From Candidatus Hungatella pullicola (GTDB taxonomy: Bacteria; Bacillota; Clostridia; Lachnospirales; Lachnospiraceae), in assembly GCA_019114305.1 (NCBI GenBank), contig DXFU01000061.1:1-43608 (forward strand): 43,608 nucleotides of DNA, given 5' to 3'. The notes beneath the pieces are model-generated. The model saw only the letters and a list, made by a program, of their open reading frames with translations, did not search any database and was not told where the DNA came from. Made by a program: the position numbers and the translations under genes. Below, piece after piece: positions 25,255 to 35,100 of the stretch (its first letter is position 1; each line of letters starts with the position of its first letter).

Positions 25255-26754
25255 TTATGAGCTGCGCCTGATATTTTCTATATAATCACTTGGAGTACTT
25301 CCGGTATATCGTTTAAATACCTGGCTGAAGTACTGTGGATTATTTCCAAAGCCTACCTGTTTGGCAATATGCTTGATATTGTCATTGTTGTAATAAACCA
25401 TCAGACGGATGGCCTCATCCATGCGTTTTTTGTTGAGATACTCAGAAAACCGCATTCCCTCCTCGCGAATAAACTGTTTGCTTAAGTATCCTACGCTGAC
25501 AAAAAGGTAATTTTCCGCCAGCCATTTCAGGGAGAGATTTTCAGAATCCAGATGCTGGTCTACATAAGCTTTTAACAGTAAAATGTTGCTGCTGGATTTA
25601 CTGGAATCATCCGGTTTATCATGAATCAAAACAATTTCCATTAGTTCCCGTACCTGGGCAACAGAGGCACAGCCGTAAAGCTTGCCGAAAAAGTCGCAGG
25701 CAATCTCTGTGGACTGCCGGTTGTCCAGCCTGAGGAACAGGCTGAGAGCCAAATCCTTGGCTGATTCCAGGGGAAGATCGTCAGGAAATAGAGAAGTCAG
25801 GTAGCCGGAAGCCTGAATTCGGTCCGTAATCTGGGATATGTCTTCTTCAATTTTGCGAAGCTTCCAGGAAGAGGTAAGATTGTTGTGAATCTCAACCGCT
25901 CCCTGATCTGTCATAAGAAGAATGGTTTCAAACCGGGCGATCTTCCCTACAACCGTTTTAAAAAGGGCCTCAGTGGAATCCTCATGGAGAAAGGCCAGAT
26001 CAAATGTGACGGTCTGGATGGGATAGCTGAGGGAGCATATCCGTTCACGGAAATTGTCCTGGCTGGACAGGGTATCAAACGGAGCAATAATTACCGCGGT
26101 GTTTTTTACATACAAAATGGGAAACTGGAGGGGAAGCCCCAGATCCTCAAGGATGGCGTATGCGTCTTCAAGAAAGTCTTCCAAATAGGACTGCTCTACA
26201 AAGGTGCAGATGCAGACGAACAGGCAGGAGGGCGGGAAGGACAAAAGGGAAGAATACCTGGAATAAACAGCGGGAAATTCATCCAGCCGTTCCAGGGCCT
26301 CCATGAGAAAACACTGCTCCAGGGGAGATTGAAGTTCACATAACATCTCCTGCTGTTTTTCTTGTTTCAGCTTTTCTTCCAGAAGTATATCCTGCCGGAT
26401 AGAGCAGAGAGCGTCAATCAGCTCCTGTTTGTCTGTGGGCTTTAACAGATAATGTTTTACCCCGTATTTCATAGCCTGCTTGGCATACTCAAATTCTCCG
26501 TAGCCGGAAAGCAGAATAAAGTTTATGTGGCTGTCTGCTTTCTGAGCTCTCTGAATCAGGTCCAGACCATTGAGAAATGGCATTCGGATGTCCGTAATTA
26601 CTACATCGGGATACTCATCGCAAATAATATCATATGCCTCCATCCCGTTTTTGGCGGTGGCTATTAATTCGTAGCCTAAAGAGGCATAATCAATCATCTC
26701 AGAAAGGGATTCCCGTATAATCTGCTCATCATCTACAATCATCAGTCTAAGCAT
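25255..26754 (-). CDS. AraC-type response regulator (YesN-like)
   Basis: A 499-residue DNA-binding response regulator. The receiver domain (1-120) carries the acidic pair Asp8/Asp9 (VDDE), phosphoacceptor Asp55 in VITDIRMP, and Lys in LLKPTDK. A long unassigned middle region (about 130-385) follows. The C-terminal AraC/XylS double helix-turn-helix (about 395-495) ends with GFGNNPQYFSQVFKRYTGSTPSDY. Its start overlaps the kinase stop by 8 bases. YesM/YesN pairs commonly control divergent sugar ABC operons, and the divergent solute-binding protein operon at 28699 is the expected target. Confidence 0.94.
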   Translation of the reverse strand: MLRLMIVDDEQIIRESLSEMIDYASLGYELIATAKNGMEAYDIICDEYPDVVITDIRMPFLNGLDLIQRAQKADSHINFILLSGYGEFEYAKQAMKYGVKHYLLKPTDKQELIDALCSIRQDILLEEKLKQEKQQEMLCELQSPLEQCFLMEALERLDEFPAVYSRYSSLLSFPPSCLFVCICTFVEQSYLEDFLEDAYAILEDLGLPLQFPILYVKNTAVIIAPFDTLSSQDNFRERICSLSYPIQTVTFDLAFLHEDSTEALFKTVVGKIARFETILLMTDQGAVEIHNNLTSSWKLRKIEEDISQITDRIQASGYLTSLFPDDLPLESAKDLALSLFLRLDNRQSTEIACDFFGKLYGCASVAQVRELMEIVLIHDKPDDSSKSSSNILLLKAYVDQHLDSENLSLKWLAENYLFVSVGYLSKQFIREEGMRFSEYLNKKRMDEAIRLMVYYNNDNIKHIAKQVGFGNNPQYFSQVFKRYTGSTPSDYIENIRRSS

Positions 26755-28516
26755 GTTGTTTCTCCGTTTCTTTTGGTATGGAAAGCATTACTACAGCCAT
26801 TTCATTTTTGTTGTAAATATGCAGGCCGTAGCGGGTGCCGTACAACAGTTTCAATCTGGAGTCAATATTCATCAGTCCCACTCCGGAGCCCTGTGGTATG
26901 ATTTCTTTATTCTGAAGCTTCCAAAGAAGATTTTCCTCAAACTGGGAGCCGGTGTTGGCCACTGTGATCCGGCAGTCTGTTTCCGTTTCCACAATGGTTA
27001 CTCGTATGACACAGGTTTCATCGGTATTTTCCATGGCATATTTCAAAGCGTTTTCCACCAGAGGCTGGATGGAAAGCTTGGGCACCAGAATATGAGAAGT
27101 ATTTTCCGGCGTGGACAGCTGGAAATCCAGCCGGTCCTTAAAGCGGATCTTTTGTATTGTGATATAGTTGTTTAAAATTGCCAGCTCCTCATCTAAGGGA
27201 ATCAGATCCCGCTGGCCGGAGATGGTGGAGCGGAACAGATTGGCCAGAGAGCGGACAATCAGGGAAATATCTTCAGCCCCGTATTTCTGGGCAAGCCAGT
27301 TAACAGTATCCAATGTATTATAGAGGAAATGGGGATTAATCTGCTGGCGGAGCATTTTAATGGTGGCATCCTGAAGAAGAAGCTGTTTGTCGTAGTTTTC
27401 ATCCTTCAAAACCTTAACGCTTTTGGTCATCTCGTCAAAGCTGCGGTGAAGCTGGCCGATTTCGTCCATGCGGTGTTCATAGTCGTAAGCCCGTTCATCT
27501 ACAGGAGCAGGAGCTCCGCTTCCGAAACAGCGGATTTTCTGAACCAGGTAGTCCAGATGGCGCAGCACGTGGCGGAAGGCGATCTGAACAATGAAAAGGG
27601 TCAGAATACCAAAACATATAGTCAACAGCAAAGCCATAAGCTTGGCTGTTTGAGTTTGATGGAAAAGAGAGTTATAATCCCTGAAATACAGATACTGCCA
27701 TCCTGCATGAGGGATGGAGCCTCGTATGATAAACTGTTTTCTGCCATCAATAGTCTCTATGAAATAATTGCTGCCGCTGTTGGCGCTTTTCTCCATTAAC
27801 TGAAGACACAGCTGATCGTGAAATGTCTCCTGGGGATAGAGGCGGCTGCCGTCTGCCATAAGTACAAAATAAGAGTTCTCAGGAGAGTATCCGGCATTTT
27901 CCAGACAGTCAGCAATCATATCCCTTATATCAACTACAATATATAAGGAAGCCAGATGCTCGAGAGTGAGAAATTTCATCTGCCGAATCTGGCGTCCGCA
28001 TGCGACATAATTGCCGGGAGCGGTCTCAGGGATCCAGACAACTTTTCCTTTGGCTTCTGTAATCTGCTGTTCCATAGAATCCACAGGAAACCGATCAATA
28101 TTGGCGCTGTTGCCCATACAGATTCTGGTACCGTCAGGAAGAAGCAGGTTAATGGATTCTATGTACTGATTATAAAAGGTATAAGGATAAAGGGCTTCGT
28201 AAAGATCCCTGCGAACCAGAGCGGTACGGCTTCCCTGGGGATTTTCCGCCAGCTGATAGAGACCATCCTGTATGATGGAGTTGGTGAGCAGATCATTGGA
28301 GAGAGACTCAATGGCAGTCATGCCCGTTTCCATAGAAGTAGACACATGCTCCAGCAGGGCCGCATTGGTCTCGTAGAGAACCTGCTCATATTTTTGTGAC
28401 AAGAATCTGGTGCTGATGAAAAATACGCTGTAAATACAGGAAATACTTACTGCAATAATGAACAAAATCTTTTTGTAAAGAGAGAGATTGTTGAATTTTG
28501 TGGTGATTTTATGCAT
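26747..28516 (-). CDS. Sensor histidine kinase (YesM/LytS-type)
   Basis: A kinase of about 589 residues with an N-terminal membrane helix (about 10-30), an extracellular sensor region (about 35-280), and a second helix (FGILTLFIVQIAF). A HAMP-like linker and the His_kinase motif QINPHFLYNTLDTVNWL follow, with His396 as the phosphoacceptor. The ATPase part has an N box (QPLVENALKYA) and a G box (GSGVGLMNI). The start at 28516 is chosen because AAGGAGG precedes it by about 9 bases; the frame is open for 69 further codons of AT-rich sequence that would overlap the intergenic regulatory region. It probably senses extracellular oligosaccharide, directly or through the binding protein. Confidence 0.93.
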   Translation of the reverse strand: MHKITTKFNNLSLYKKILFIIAVSISCIYSVFFISTRFLSQKYEQVLYETNAALLEHVSTSMETGMTAIESLSNDLLTNSIIQDGLYQLAENPQGSRTALVRRDLYEALYPYTFYNQYIESINLLLPDGTRICMGNSANIDRFPVDSMEQQITEAKGKVVWIPETAPGNYVACGRQIRQMKFLTLEHLASLYIVVDIRDMIADCLENAGYSPENSYFVLMADGSRLYPQETFHDQLCLQLMEKSANSGSNYFIETIDGRKQFIIRGSIPHAGWQYLYFRDYNSLFHQTQTAKLMALLLTICFGILTLFIVQIAFRHVLRHLDYLVQKIRCFGSGAPAPVDERAYDYEHRMDEIGQLHRSFDEMTKSVKVLKDENYDKQLLLQDATIKMLRQQINPHFLYNTLDTVNWLAQKYGAEDISLIVRSLANLFRSTISGQRDLIPLDEELAILNNYITIQKIRFKDRLDFQLSTPENTSHILVPKLSIQPLVENALKYAMENTDETCVIRVTIVETETDCRITVANTGSQFEENLLWKLQNKEIIPQGSGVGLMNIDSRLKLLYGTRYGLHIYNKNEMAVVMLSIPKETEKQHA

Positions 28517-28628
28517 AAGATCATCCCTCCTTCTGTCTTCTTGTATTATAGAAGATAAACGAAAAAAAAGATACTGGTAAATCCAGCGAAAATCAAGAAA
28601 AACGTTTTTTTTACTGTAAAAATCCATT

Positions 28629-28654
28629 TTTTTAACTATACATTTAGTTAAAAA
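28629..28654. promoter_or_regulatory. AT-rich palindrome in the divergent control region
   Basis: A perfect inverted repeat TTTTTAACTA - 6 bases - TAGTTAAAAA. It lies between the kinase start and the solute-binding protein gene and overlaps a TATACA that could be a -10. It is a candidate operator, since no T run follows to make it a terminator. The rest of 28517-28698 is A/T-rich and also holds the self-complementary AAAAACGTTTTT at 28598-28609. Confidence 0.5.
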
Positions 28655-28698
28655 TGACATAAAATAAAAACATATTAATTGAGAGGGAGGTACTAACA

Positions 28699-30057
28699 AT
28701 GAAAAAACGAGTTTTAGCAGCATCTATGGCGGCCCTGATGGCCATGGCATCACTGAGCGGCTGCTCCGGCGGAGGCGGAAGTTCTTCCGATACCACGACA
28801 GCTGGCGGCGATACCACAACCGCAGCATCTGGTGATACCACAACCGCAGCAGATTCCGGTTCTTCCGATGGGGAGAAGGTTACCTTAAGCCTTTACTGGT
28901 GGGGCAACCAGACCAGAAACGACCTGACCAAGAAGGCTGTAGACCTCTACATGGAGCAGAATCCAAACATTGAGATTACAGTAGAATTTACAGATTGGTC
29001 CGGTTACTGGGATAAGCTGTCCGCAATGGCAGCCGGCGGAAATATGCCGGATATTATTCAGCAGGATTACAGCTACATTAACCAGTATCAGCAGAGCGGC
29101 CAGCTGGCTGACCTGACTCCGTTTATTGAGGACGGAACCATTGATACAACCAATATTCCAGACAGTATTATTGAAAGTGGTTCCATTGACGGAAAATGCT
29201 ATGCTTTAAGCTTAGGAAGCAATGCTCCTTTGATGATTTATGATAAGGCTATTGTTGAGCAGGCAGGCGTTACCATTCCGGATCAGCCTACCATTGATGA
29301 GCTGTATGACTTAGGTGAGCAGATTTATGCGGCAACAGGAGTTAAGACCTACTTCGACGGCGGTTTAAATATGATGCAGATTATTGCCAGAGCCAATGGT
29401 TCTCATCTGTTTGATGAACTGGCAGCCGGAGATACTGCATCAACCTTAGAGCATTTCCAGAATGTAGTAAGATTTAATGATTCCGACGCAGCTATTTCTC
29501 CAGATCTTCTGGCAGAGAAGAATCCAGATGTAGTTGAGACAAAACCAATCATTGATGGAACAACATGGAACGATTTCTCATTTTCCAACCAGTACATCAG
29601 TATTTCTGACGTAGCAGGAAGAGACCTGGGCGTTTGCATGTACCCGACAACAGCAGATGCTACTACTCAGCCAATGTACTTAAAGCCAAGCCAGTTCTTC
29701 TCCATCGCTGAGACATCTGAGCACAAGCAGGAAGCTGCTGAGTTTATTAACTGGTTTACCAACAGCGTAGAGTGCAACGAGATCCTTCTTGGTGAGAGAG
29801 GTATTCCGATCAGCACAGAAGTAGCAGAAGCTATTAAGCCAATGGTAGATGAGAAGTCCGCGTTAATCTTTGATTATATTGATAAGGTTTCTGAGATTGC
29901 AGAGCCTATTGATGATCCGGATCCAACAGGCAAGGGCGAAATCGAGGCAATCGGCAAGACTACGGTAGAAGATGTTCGCTACGGCGATGTAACAGCGGAA
30001 GAGGCGGCAGAAAGCTTTACCTCTCAGTCTGCTTCTATCTTAAGTCAGGCTCAGTAA
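28699..30057 (+). CDS. Sugar ABC transporter solute-binding lipoprotein
   Basis: A 452-residue extracellular binding protein (family 1). A lipoprotein signal ends at the lipobox LSGC with Cys22. A flexible linker (about 23-58) made of GDTTTAA-type repeats follows. The mature domain starts near EKVTLSLYWWGNQTRNDLTKKAVDLY, typical of oligosaccharide binders, and contains many aromatic residues for sugar stacking. It has a strong GAGGGAGG site. It heads the operon with two permeases. The closest functional type is the YtcQ/RhgE-like group associated with pectin or glycan oligosaccharides, but the ligand cannot be read from the sequence. Confidence 0.94.
   Translation: MKKRVLAASMAALMAMASLSGCSGGGGSSSDTTTAGGDTTTAASGDTTTAADSGSSDGEKVTLSLYWWGNQTRNDLTKKAVDLYMEQNPNIEITVEFTDWSGYWDKLSAMAAGGNMPDIIQQDYSYINQYQQSGQLADLTPFIEDGTIDTTNIPDSIIESGSIDGKCYALSLGSNAPLMIYDKAIVEQAGVTIPDQPTIDELYDLGEQIYAATGVKTYFDGGLNMMQIIARANGSHLFDELAAGDTASTLEHFQNVVRFNDSDAAISPDLLAEKNPDVVETKPIIDGTTWNDFSFSNQYISISDVAGRDLGVCMYPTTADATTQPMYLKPSQFFSIAETSEHKQEAAEFINWFTNSVECNEILLGERGIPISTEVAEAIKPMVDEKSALIFDYIDKVSEIAEPIDDPDPTGKGEIEAIGKTTVEDVRYGDVTAEEAAESFTSQSASILSQAQ
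28789..28851 (+). repeat. In-frame repeats in the lipoprotein linker
   Basis: GATACCACAACCGCAGCA occurs exactly at 28810-28827 and 28834-28851 (24-base period), with a degenerate copy from 28789. It encodes the DTTTAA linker units. Confidence 0.85.
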
Positions 30058-30089
30058 TTTACTGAACAGTTAAGAAATATAAATGAAAT

Positions 30090-30112
30090 CGGCTTGTCCC
30101 AGGGACAAGCCG
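30090..30112 (+). promoter_or_regulatory. GC-rich hairpin between binding protein and permease genes
   Basis: GGCTTGTCCC-A-GGGACAAGCC, extended by a flanking C-G pair, 33 bases after the solute-binding protein stop. No T run follows, so it looks like an mRNA-stabilising or partial-termination hairpin that keeps binding protein in excess over permease, rather than a full terminator. Confidence 0.65.
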
Positions 30113-30168
30113 GTTCCATCATTGAGAAGATGTAAAATAAAGTCAAGAATAAGTCTGGAGGGGATAAA

Positions 30169-31098
30169 ATGAAGAATACTACCAATCCCCCGAAGAGAAA
30201 AAAGACACTGGCACAGGCCATGAACACACAGAAGGTGGCAGGATATGTATTTACCCTTCCCTTCATTATCGGCTTTTTAGCTTTTTTGGCCCTGCCCATG
30301 ATTTTATCTTTCGGGTTTTCATTTACAAAATACAGTATCCTTGAGTCACCGGAATTTATTGGGTTGGATAATTACATAACCATGTTTACTGGCGATTCAA
30401 AATTCTGGAAGGTTTTCGGAGTTACGCTTTACTATGTTATTTTCTCAGTGCCGCTGAGACTGATTATGGCTCTTATTGTGGCCCTGCTTCTGGTAAAGAG
30501 CAGCAAGCTGTCCGGCTTTTACCGCGCTGTCTTTTATCTTCCATCCATCATCGGCTCCAGTGTGGCTGTTGCCATTTTGTGGAAGAGAATGTTTGCCAGC
30601 GACGGTGTTATTAACGCACTGCTGCAGACAGTTGGCATTAACTGCGAGATTGCATGGCTGGGACGTGAGAGCACAGCTATCTGGACTCTGATTATTCTGG
30701 CTGTATGGCAGTTCGGTTCTTCTATGCTTATCTTCCTTTCTGGATTAAAGCAGATTCCAGTCAGCCTTTATGAGGCAGCCACAGTGGATGGCGCTACAGG
30801 AATTCAGAGATTCTTTAAGATTACTCTTCCTATGCTGACACCAACTATTTTCTTTAACCTGATTAACCAGCTGATCAACGGCTTTATGGCATTTACACAG
30901 AGCTACATTATCACTCAAGGCAAACCGAGAGACAGCACACTGTTCTACACGGTTTATATGTACCAGAACTCCTTTACCTATAATAAAATGGGATATGGCT
31001 GTGCAATGGCATGGTTTATGGTTCTGGTAGTAGGTATTTTAACATTGATACTGTTCAAATCTCAGAAATACTGGGTATATTACGAATCAGAAGGGTGA
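30169..31098 (+). CDS. Sugar ABC transporter permease (MalF/YesP-type)
   Basis: A 309-residue inner-membrane permease with six predicted helices; the first follows a basic cytoplasmic tail (PKRKKTL). The EAA loop that contacts the ATPase is visible as YEAATVDGATGIQRFFKITLP near residues 205-225. CTGGAGGGG precedes the ATG. It pairs with the second permease 6 bases downstream. No ATPase gene is present, so a shared MsmX-type ATPase encoded elsewhere is expected. Confidence 0.95.
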   Translation: MKNTTNPPKRKKTLAQAMNTQKVAGYVFTLPFIIGFLAFLALPMILSFGFSFTKYSILESPEFIGLDNYITMFTGDSKFWKVFGVTLYYVIFSVPLRLIMALIVALLLVKSSKLSGFYRAVFYLPSIIGSSVAVAILWKRMFASDGVINALLQTVGINCEIAWLGRESTAIWTLIILAVWQFGSSMLIFLSGLKQIPVSLYEAATVDGATGIQRFFKITLPMLTPTIFFNLINQLINGFMAFTQSYIITQGKPRDSTLFYTVYMYQNSFTYNKMGYGCAMAWFMVLVVGILTLILFKSQKYWVYYESEG

Positions 31099-31104
31099 TA
31101 AGGT

Positions 31105-31959
31105 ATGAAACAGGGATATAAAGAAAAAAGAATGGTTCTCACAGTGATATATCATGTATTTACCTTACTCTTTGCTTTGGTTATGATATATCCTGTTGTA
31201 TGGATGATTTTAGGATCCTTTAAGGACTCTAATGAGATTTTCCAGCAGGCACAGAAACTGCTTCCCGATTCTTTTAAACTTACTAACTATGAAGTAGGAT
31301 GGCAGGGATTTGCCGGATACAGTTTCGGTATCTTCTTTAAAAACTCATTTATCATCGCAGGTCTGTCTACAATCGGCGCCGTGATTTCCTCCGCTATTGT
31401 AGCTTACGGATTTGCCAGATGCGAATTCAAGTTCAAAGGGTTCTGGTTTGCATGTATGCTTCTTGCTATGATGTTGCCGTTCCAGATGATCATGATTCCG
31501 CAGTACATTGTATTTAATAAAATCGGCTGGGTAGGAAGCTACCTTCCAATTATTGTACCACAGTTCTTTGGACAGGGCTTTTTCATCTTCCTTAACGTAC
31601 AGTTTATCAAAGGTATTCCTATTGATCTGGACGAGGCGGCAAGAATGGATGGATGCAGCATTTACAGCATCTTTCCAAGAATTATCCTTCCATTGATCAA
31701 GCCTTCACTGGTAACCAGCGCTATTTTCTCCTTCATGTGGAGATGGGATGACTTTATGTCAGCTCTGATTTACTTAAGTGATCCATACACATATCCAGTC
31801 AGCTATGCATTGAAGATGTTCTCAGATCCTACAGCAGGATCTGACTGGGGCGCTATGTTCGCTATGGCTACATTGTCCCTGATCCCAATTTTCTTCATCT
31901 TCCTTACCATGCAGAAGTATCTGGTAGAAGGTATTGCGTCTACAGGTATCAAAGGCTAA
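31105..31959 (+). CDS. Sugar ABC transporter permease (MalG/YesQ-type)
   Basis: The 284-residue second permease subunit, with six predicted helices. Its EAA loop DEAARMDGCSIYSIFPRIILP lies near residues 176-196, and it ends with the family C-terminus YLVEGIASTGIKG. It starts 6 bases after the first permease with an AAGG-rich site. Together with the binding protein it forms the oligosaccharide importer of the locus. A long structured region lies directly downstream, before the GH38 gene. Confidence 0.95.
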   Translation: MKQGYKEKRMVLTVIYHVFTLLFALVMIYPVVWMILGSFKDSNEIFQQAQKLLPDSFKLTNYEVGWQGFAGYSFGIFFKNSFIIAGLSTIGAVISSAIVAYGFARCEFKFKGFWFACMLLAMMLPFQMIMIPQYIVFNKIGWVGSYLPIIVPQFFGQGFFIFLNVQFIKGIPIDLDEAARMDGCSIYSIFPRIILPLIKPSLVTSAIFSFMWRWDDFMSALIYLSDPYTYPVSYALKMFSDPTAGSDWGAMFAMATLSLIPIFFIFLTMQKYLVEGIASTGIKG

Positions 31960-31968
31960 TTCCTATAA

Positions 31969-32060
31969 GGAGCACTGCAAAACAAAAATGCTCTTGTTAT
32001 CTTCTTTAAAGTGGAATATGATAACAATAAGAGACTGGATTTTGCAGTGCTCCCTATTTT
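31969..32060 (+). terminator. Large branched hairpin with T run after the permease genes
   Basis: A perfect 14-bp outer stem GGAGCACTGCAAAA / TTTTGCAGTGCTCC (31969-31982, 32040-32053), with an imperfect inner stem CTCTTGTTATC / GATAACAATAAGAG, followed by CTATTTTTG. The large loop suggests a partial terminator or attenuator between transporter and enzyme genes. Its arms share AGCACTGCAAA with the terminator at 42117-42168. Confidence 0.7.
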
Positions 32061-32123
32061 TGTTTACATAGACAGGAAAAGGAAACAGACATGCTGTAAA
32101 CTTATGAAGCAAGGAGACAGACT

Positions 32124-35100
32124 ATGGAATTTACAAAAAACAGAATTAAAATCATTCTAAGCACCTTGGAGGAATTGTGCTGGAAAAAGACGGTTCCCCT
32201 GACTGAGGTGAAAAGAAGTCCGGGAAACTACAGCTTTGGAAAAACATTCAGGAAAGAGGATTTTTCCTGGGAAGAGTACAGAGCAGACCAGACCTGGGGA
32301 GGCACAGATAAGCACTACTGGTTCCTGGCTTACGCCGGGACCTCACACGGCATGTTAGGCCAGCCTTTGTTGGCTGTGTTAGGAACAGGGGCTGATGACA
32401 TCTGGAATACAGATAACCCTCAGATTTTGGCTTACTGCAATGGACAGTTGACGGCAACTATGGATATGAATCACCAGGAGATGCTTCTGACAGACTGCCT
32501 CAAGGAAGGCGACGTCTTTGAACTGGCTTTCTACGCTTATTCAAACAGCCCCTGGGAGAGCAATTTCTTTCATCTTAAGACTGCTGTGCCGGATGAGGAG
32601 GTTATAGGGCTTTATTATGATATGAAGGTAGTGTATGAGGCGGCAGAACTTCTGGAGGATGAGGATCTGGAATGTCAGGAGGCCATAGAGGTTTTAAATA
32701 CCTGTGTAAATCTCCTGGATCTGCGGCAGACAGGATCGCCGGAGTTTTACGCTTCCGTACGTCAGGCCAGGGAATATATCAATAAGGAATACTATGATAA
32801 GAGACCGGAGTCTCCTGTAACCGTTCACAGCATTGGCCATACCCATATTGATGTGGCCTGGAAATGGCCTCTTCGTCAAACCAGACAGAAGACTGTCCGC
32901 AGCTTCCAAACCGTTCTTAATCTCATGGACCGGTATCCGGAGTACAAGTTTATGTCCAGCCAGCCTCAGCTGTATCAGTTTGTGAAGGAGGAGGCGCCCT
33001 GGATTTTTGAAAAAATTAAAGAGAAGGTAAAGGAAGGACGCTGGGAGGCAGAGGGAGCTATGTGGCTGGAACCGGACTGCAATCTTTCATCCGGTGAATC
33101 TCTGGTTCGCCATGTTCTTTATGGAACCAGATTCTTTGAGGAGGAATTAGGAGCTGCTCCCAATGAGGTGTTATGGCTTCCTGACGTATTTGGATACAGC
33201 GCGGCTCTGCCTCAGATTATGCGCCAGTTTGGACTGAAATATTTTATGACCACGAAACTGGGCTGGAATGACCATAACCAGTTTCCTTATGATACCTTTA
33301 CCTGGCAGGGAATTGACGGCAGTCAGGTGCTGACCCATCTGATTACAACGAAGAATTACGATAAGGGAAAAAGACAGATGGGAAGAGCTGCCTTTAACAC
33401 TACATATAACGGGCTTCAGAATCCAAGCCAGATTATGGGAACCTGGCAGAGATACCAGAATAAACAGGTAAGCAGAGATCTTCTCACCTGCTACGGCTAT
33501 GGAGACGGCGGCGGCGGCCCAACGGCGCAGATGTTGGAACAGGACAGGAGACTGGCAAAAAGCGTGGCCCGCTGTCCCAAAACAGAGCAGACCTTTGTGA
33601 AAGACTTCTTCCATATTCTGGAGCGAAATCTTAACGGCAAATATCTTCCTGTATGGAACGGTGAGCTGTATTTAGAGTATCACCGTGGGACCTATACTTC
33701 TATTGCCGAAAATAAGAAAAACAACAGAAAGTGTGAGTTTCTCAACCAGGATGCAGAGTTTTTCTCTGTGCTGGCAGGAGACAGAACAGCCTATCCGGCC
33801 GGGGAACTGGAGGAGAACTGGAAGCTGCTTTTGCTGAATCAGTTTCATGATATTTTGCCGGGATCTTCCATTAAAGATGTGTATGAGGATTCTGACAAAC
33901 AATACGCTCAGATCCGCAATTCTGATGAGAAAATAATTTCTGAGGCTATGAAGACTATGGCGGACATGGTTCATGAGGAAGGTGCGGAGAAGGGAATTGT
34001 TCTCTGGAATACCTTAAGCTTCCATAGAACCTCTCTTTTGGCCTTAGATGAACCGGTTTCCGTTAAAGCTGTGTCTCAGAAAGGCGCAGATGGAAGGTAT
34101 TATTATCTGGTTGACGCTCCCGCCAAGGGCATGGAGGTTCTGGCCGGCGGCGTCAAGGAAACAGAAGAAAGACCTTCTGTGCTGTCTCAGATCAGAACAG
34201 ATGAGACGGGCCGTCCAACAGGTTTCAGAACTCCGTTTTATCAGGTGGAATTTGCCGGCAACGGTGAATTTGACAGGATTGTAGATTTGGAAGAAGAAAG
34301 AAGTCTCCTTCAAAACGGCCGGAGAGGAAATCAGATTCGGGTATTCGAGGACAGACCTTTGGAATTTGACGCCTGGAATATTGAGGAATACTACAGGGAG
34401 AAAAGCTGGAGCTTTGATGATGTGCAGGCCTTTGAAATACTGGAAAATGGTCCGGTAAGAGGCTGTGTTTATCTGAAAAGACAGTTTATGGAATCCACAC
34501 TGGAGCAATACATTTATTTTTACGCTCATACAAAGAGAATTGACTTTAAGACAATTTTGGATTGGAGACAGCATCAGCTGCTGGTTAAGGCAGAGTTCCC
34601 TGTTGACATTCTTGCCAATGAGGCTACTTATGAAATTCAGTTTGGAAATGTAAAACGTCCCACTCACAAAAACACTACCTGGGATCAGGCCAGATTTGAA
34701 GTCTGCGCTCATAAGTGGGCCGATTTGTCTGAGGCGGGGTATGGGGTGGCTCTTCTCAATGACTGCCGTTATGGATATGATATCCATGATTCCGTTATGG
34801 GGCTGACTTTGCTGAAGTCAGGAATCTTCCCTAATCCAGATGCGGATCAGGGAGTCCATGAATTTACCTATTCTCTGTATCCTCACCAGGGAGATTTCCG
34901 CACAGGCTCTGTAATAAGAGAGGCCTATGATCTGAATTGTCCTCTTTATGGAATGACGGAACAGACCGGACAAAAGAAGACCTATTCCTTCTTAACCATT
35001 GGAGAAGAAAATGTTCTTGCCGAGACCGTAAAGCAGGCGGAGGACGGCCAGGGAATCATTGTCCGCCTTTACGAAGCCTGGGGAAAGAGAACCAGAGTAC

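Noticed and set aside
28591..28615. Possible CcpA (cre) site around AAAAACGTTTTT
   Set aside because: The conserved TG and CA outer positions of the cre consensus are missing.
28517..28723. Extended N-terminus of the histidine kinase
   Set aside because: The extension is AT-rich, crosses the palindrome and the divergent promoter region, and the strong AAGGAGG fits the ATG at 28516.
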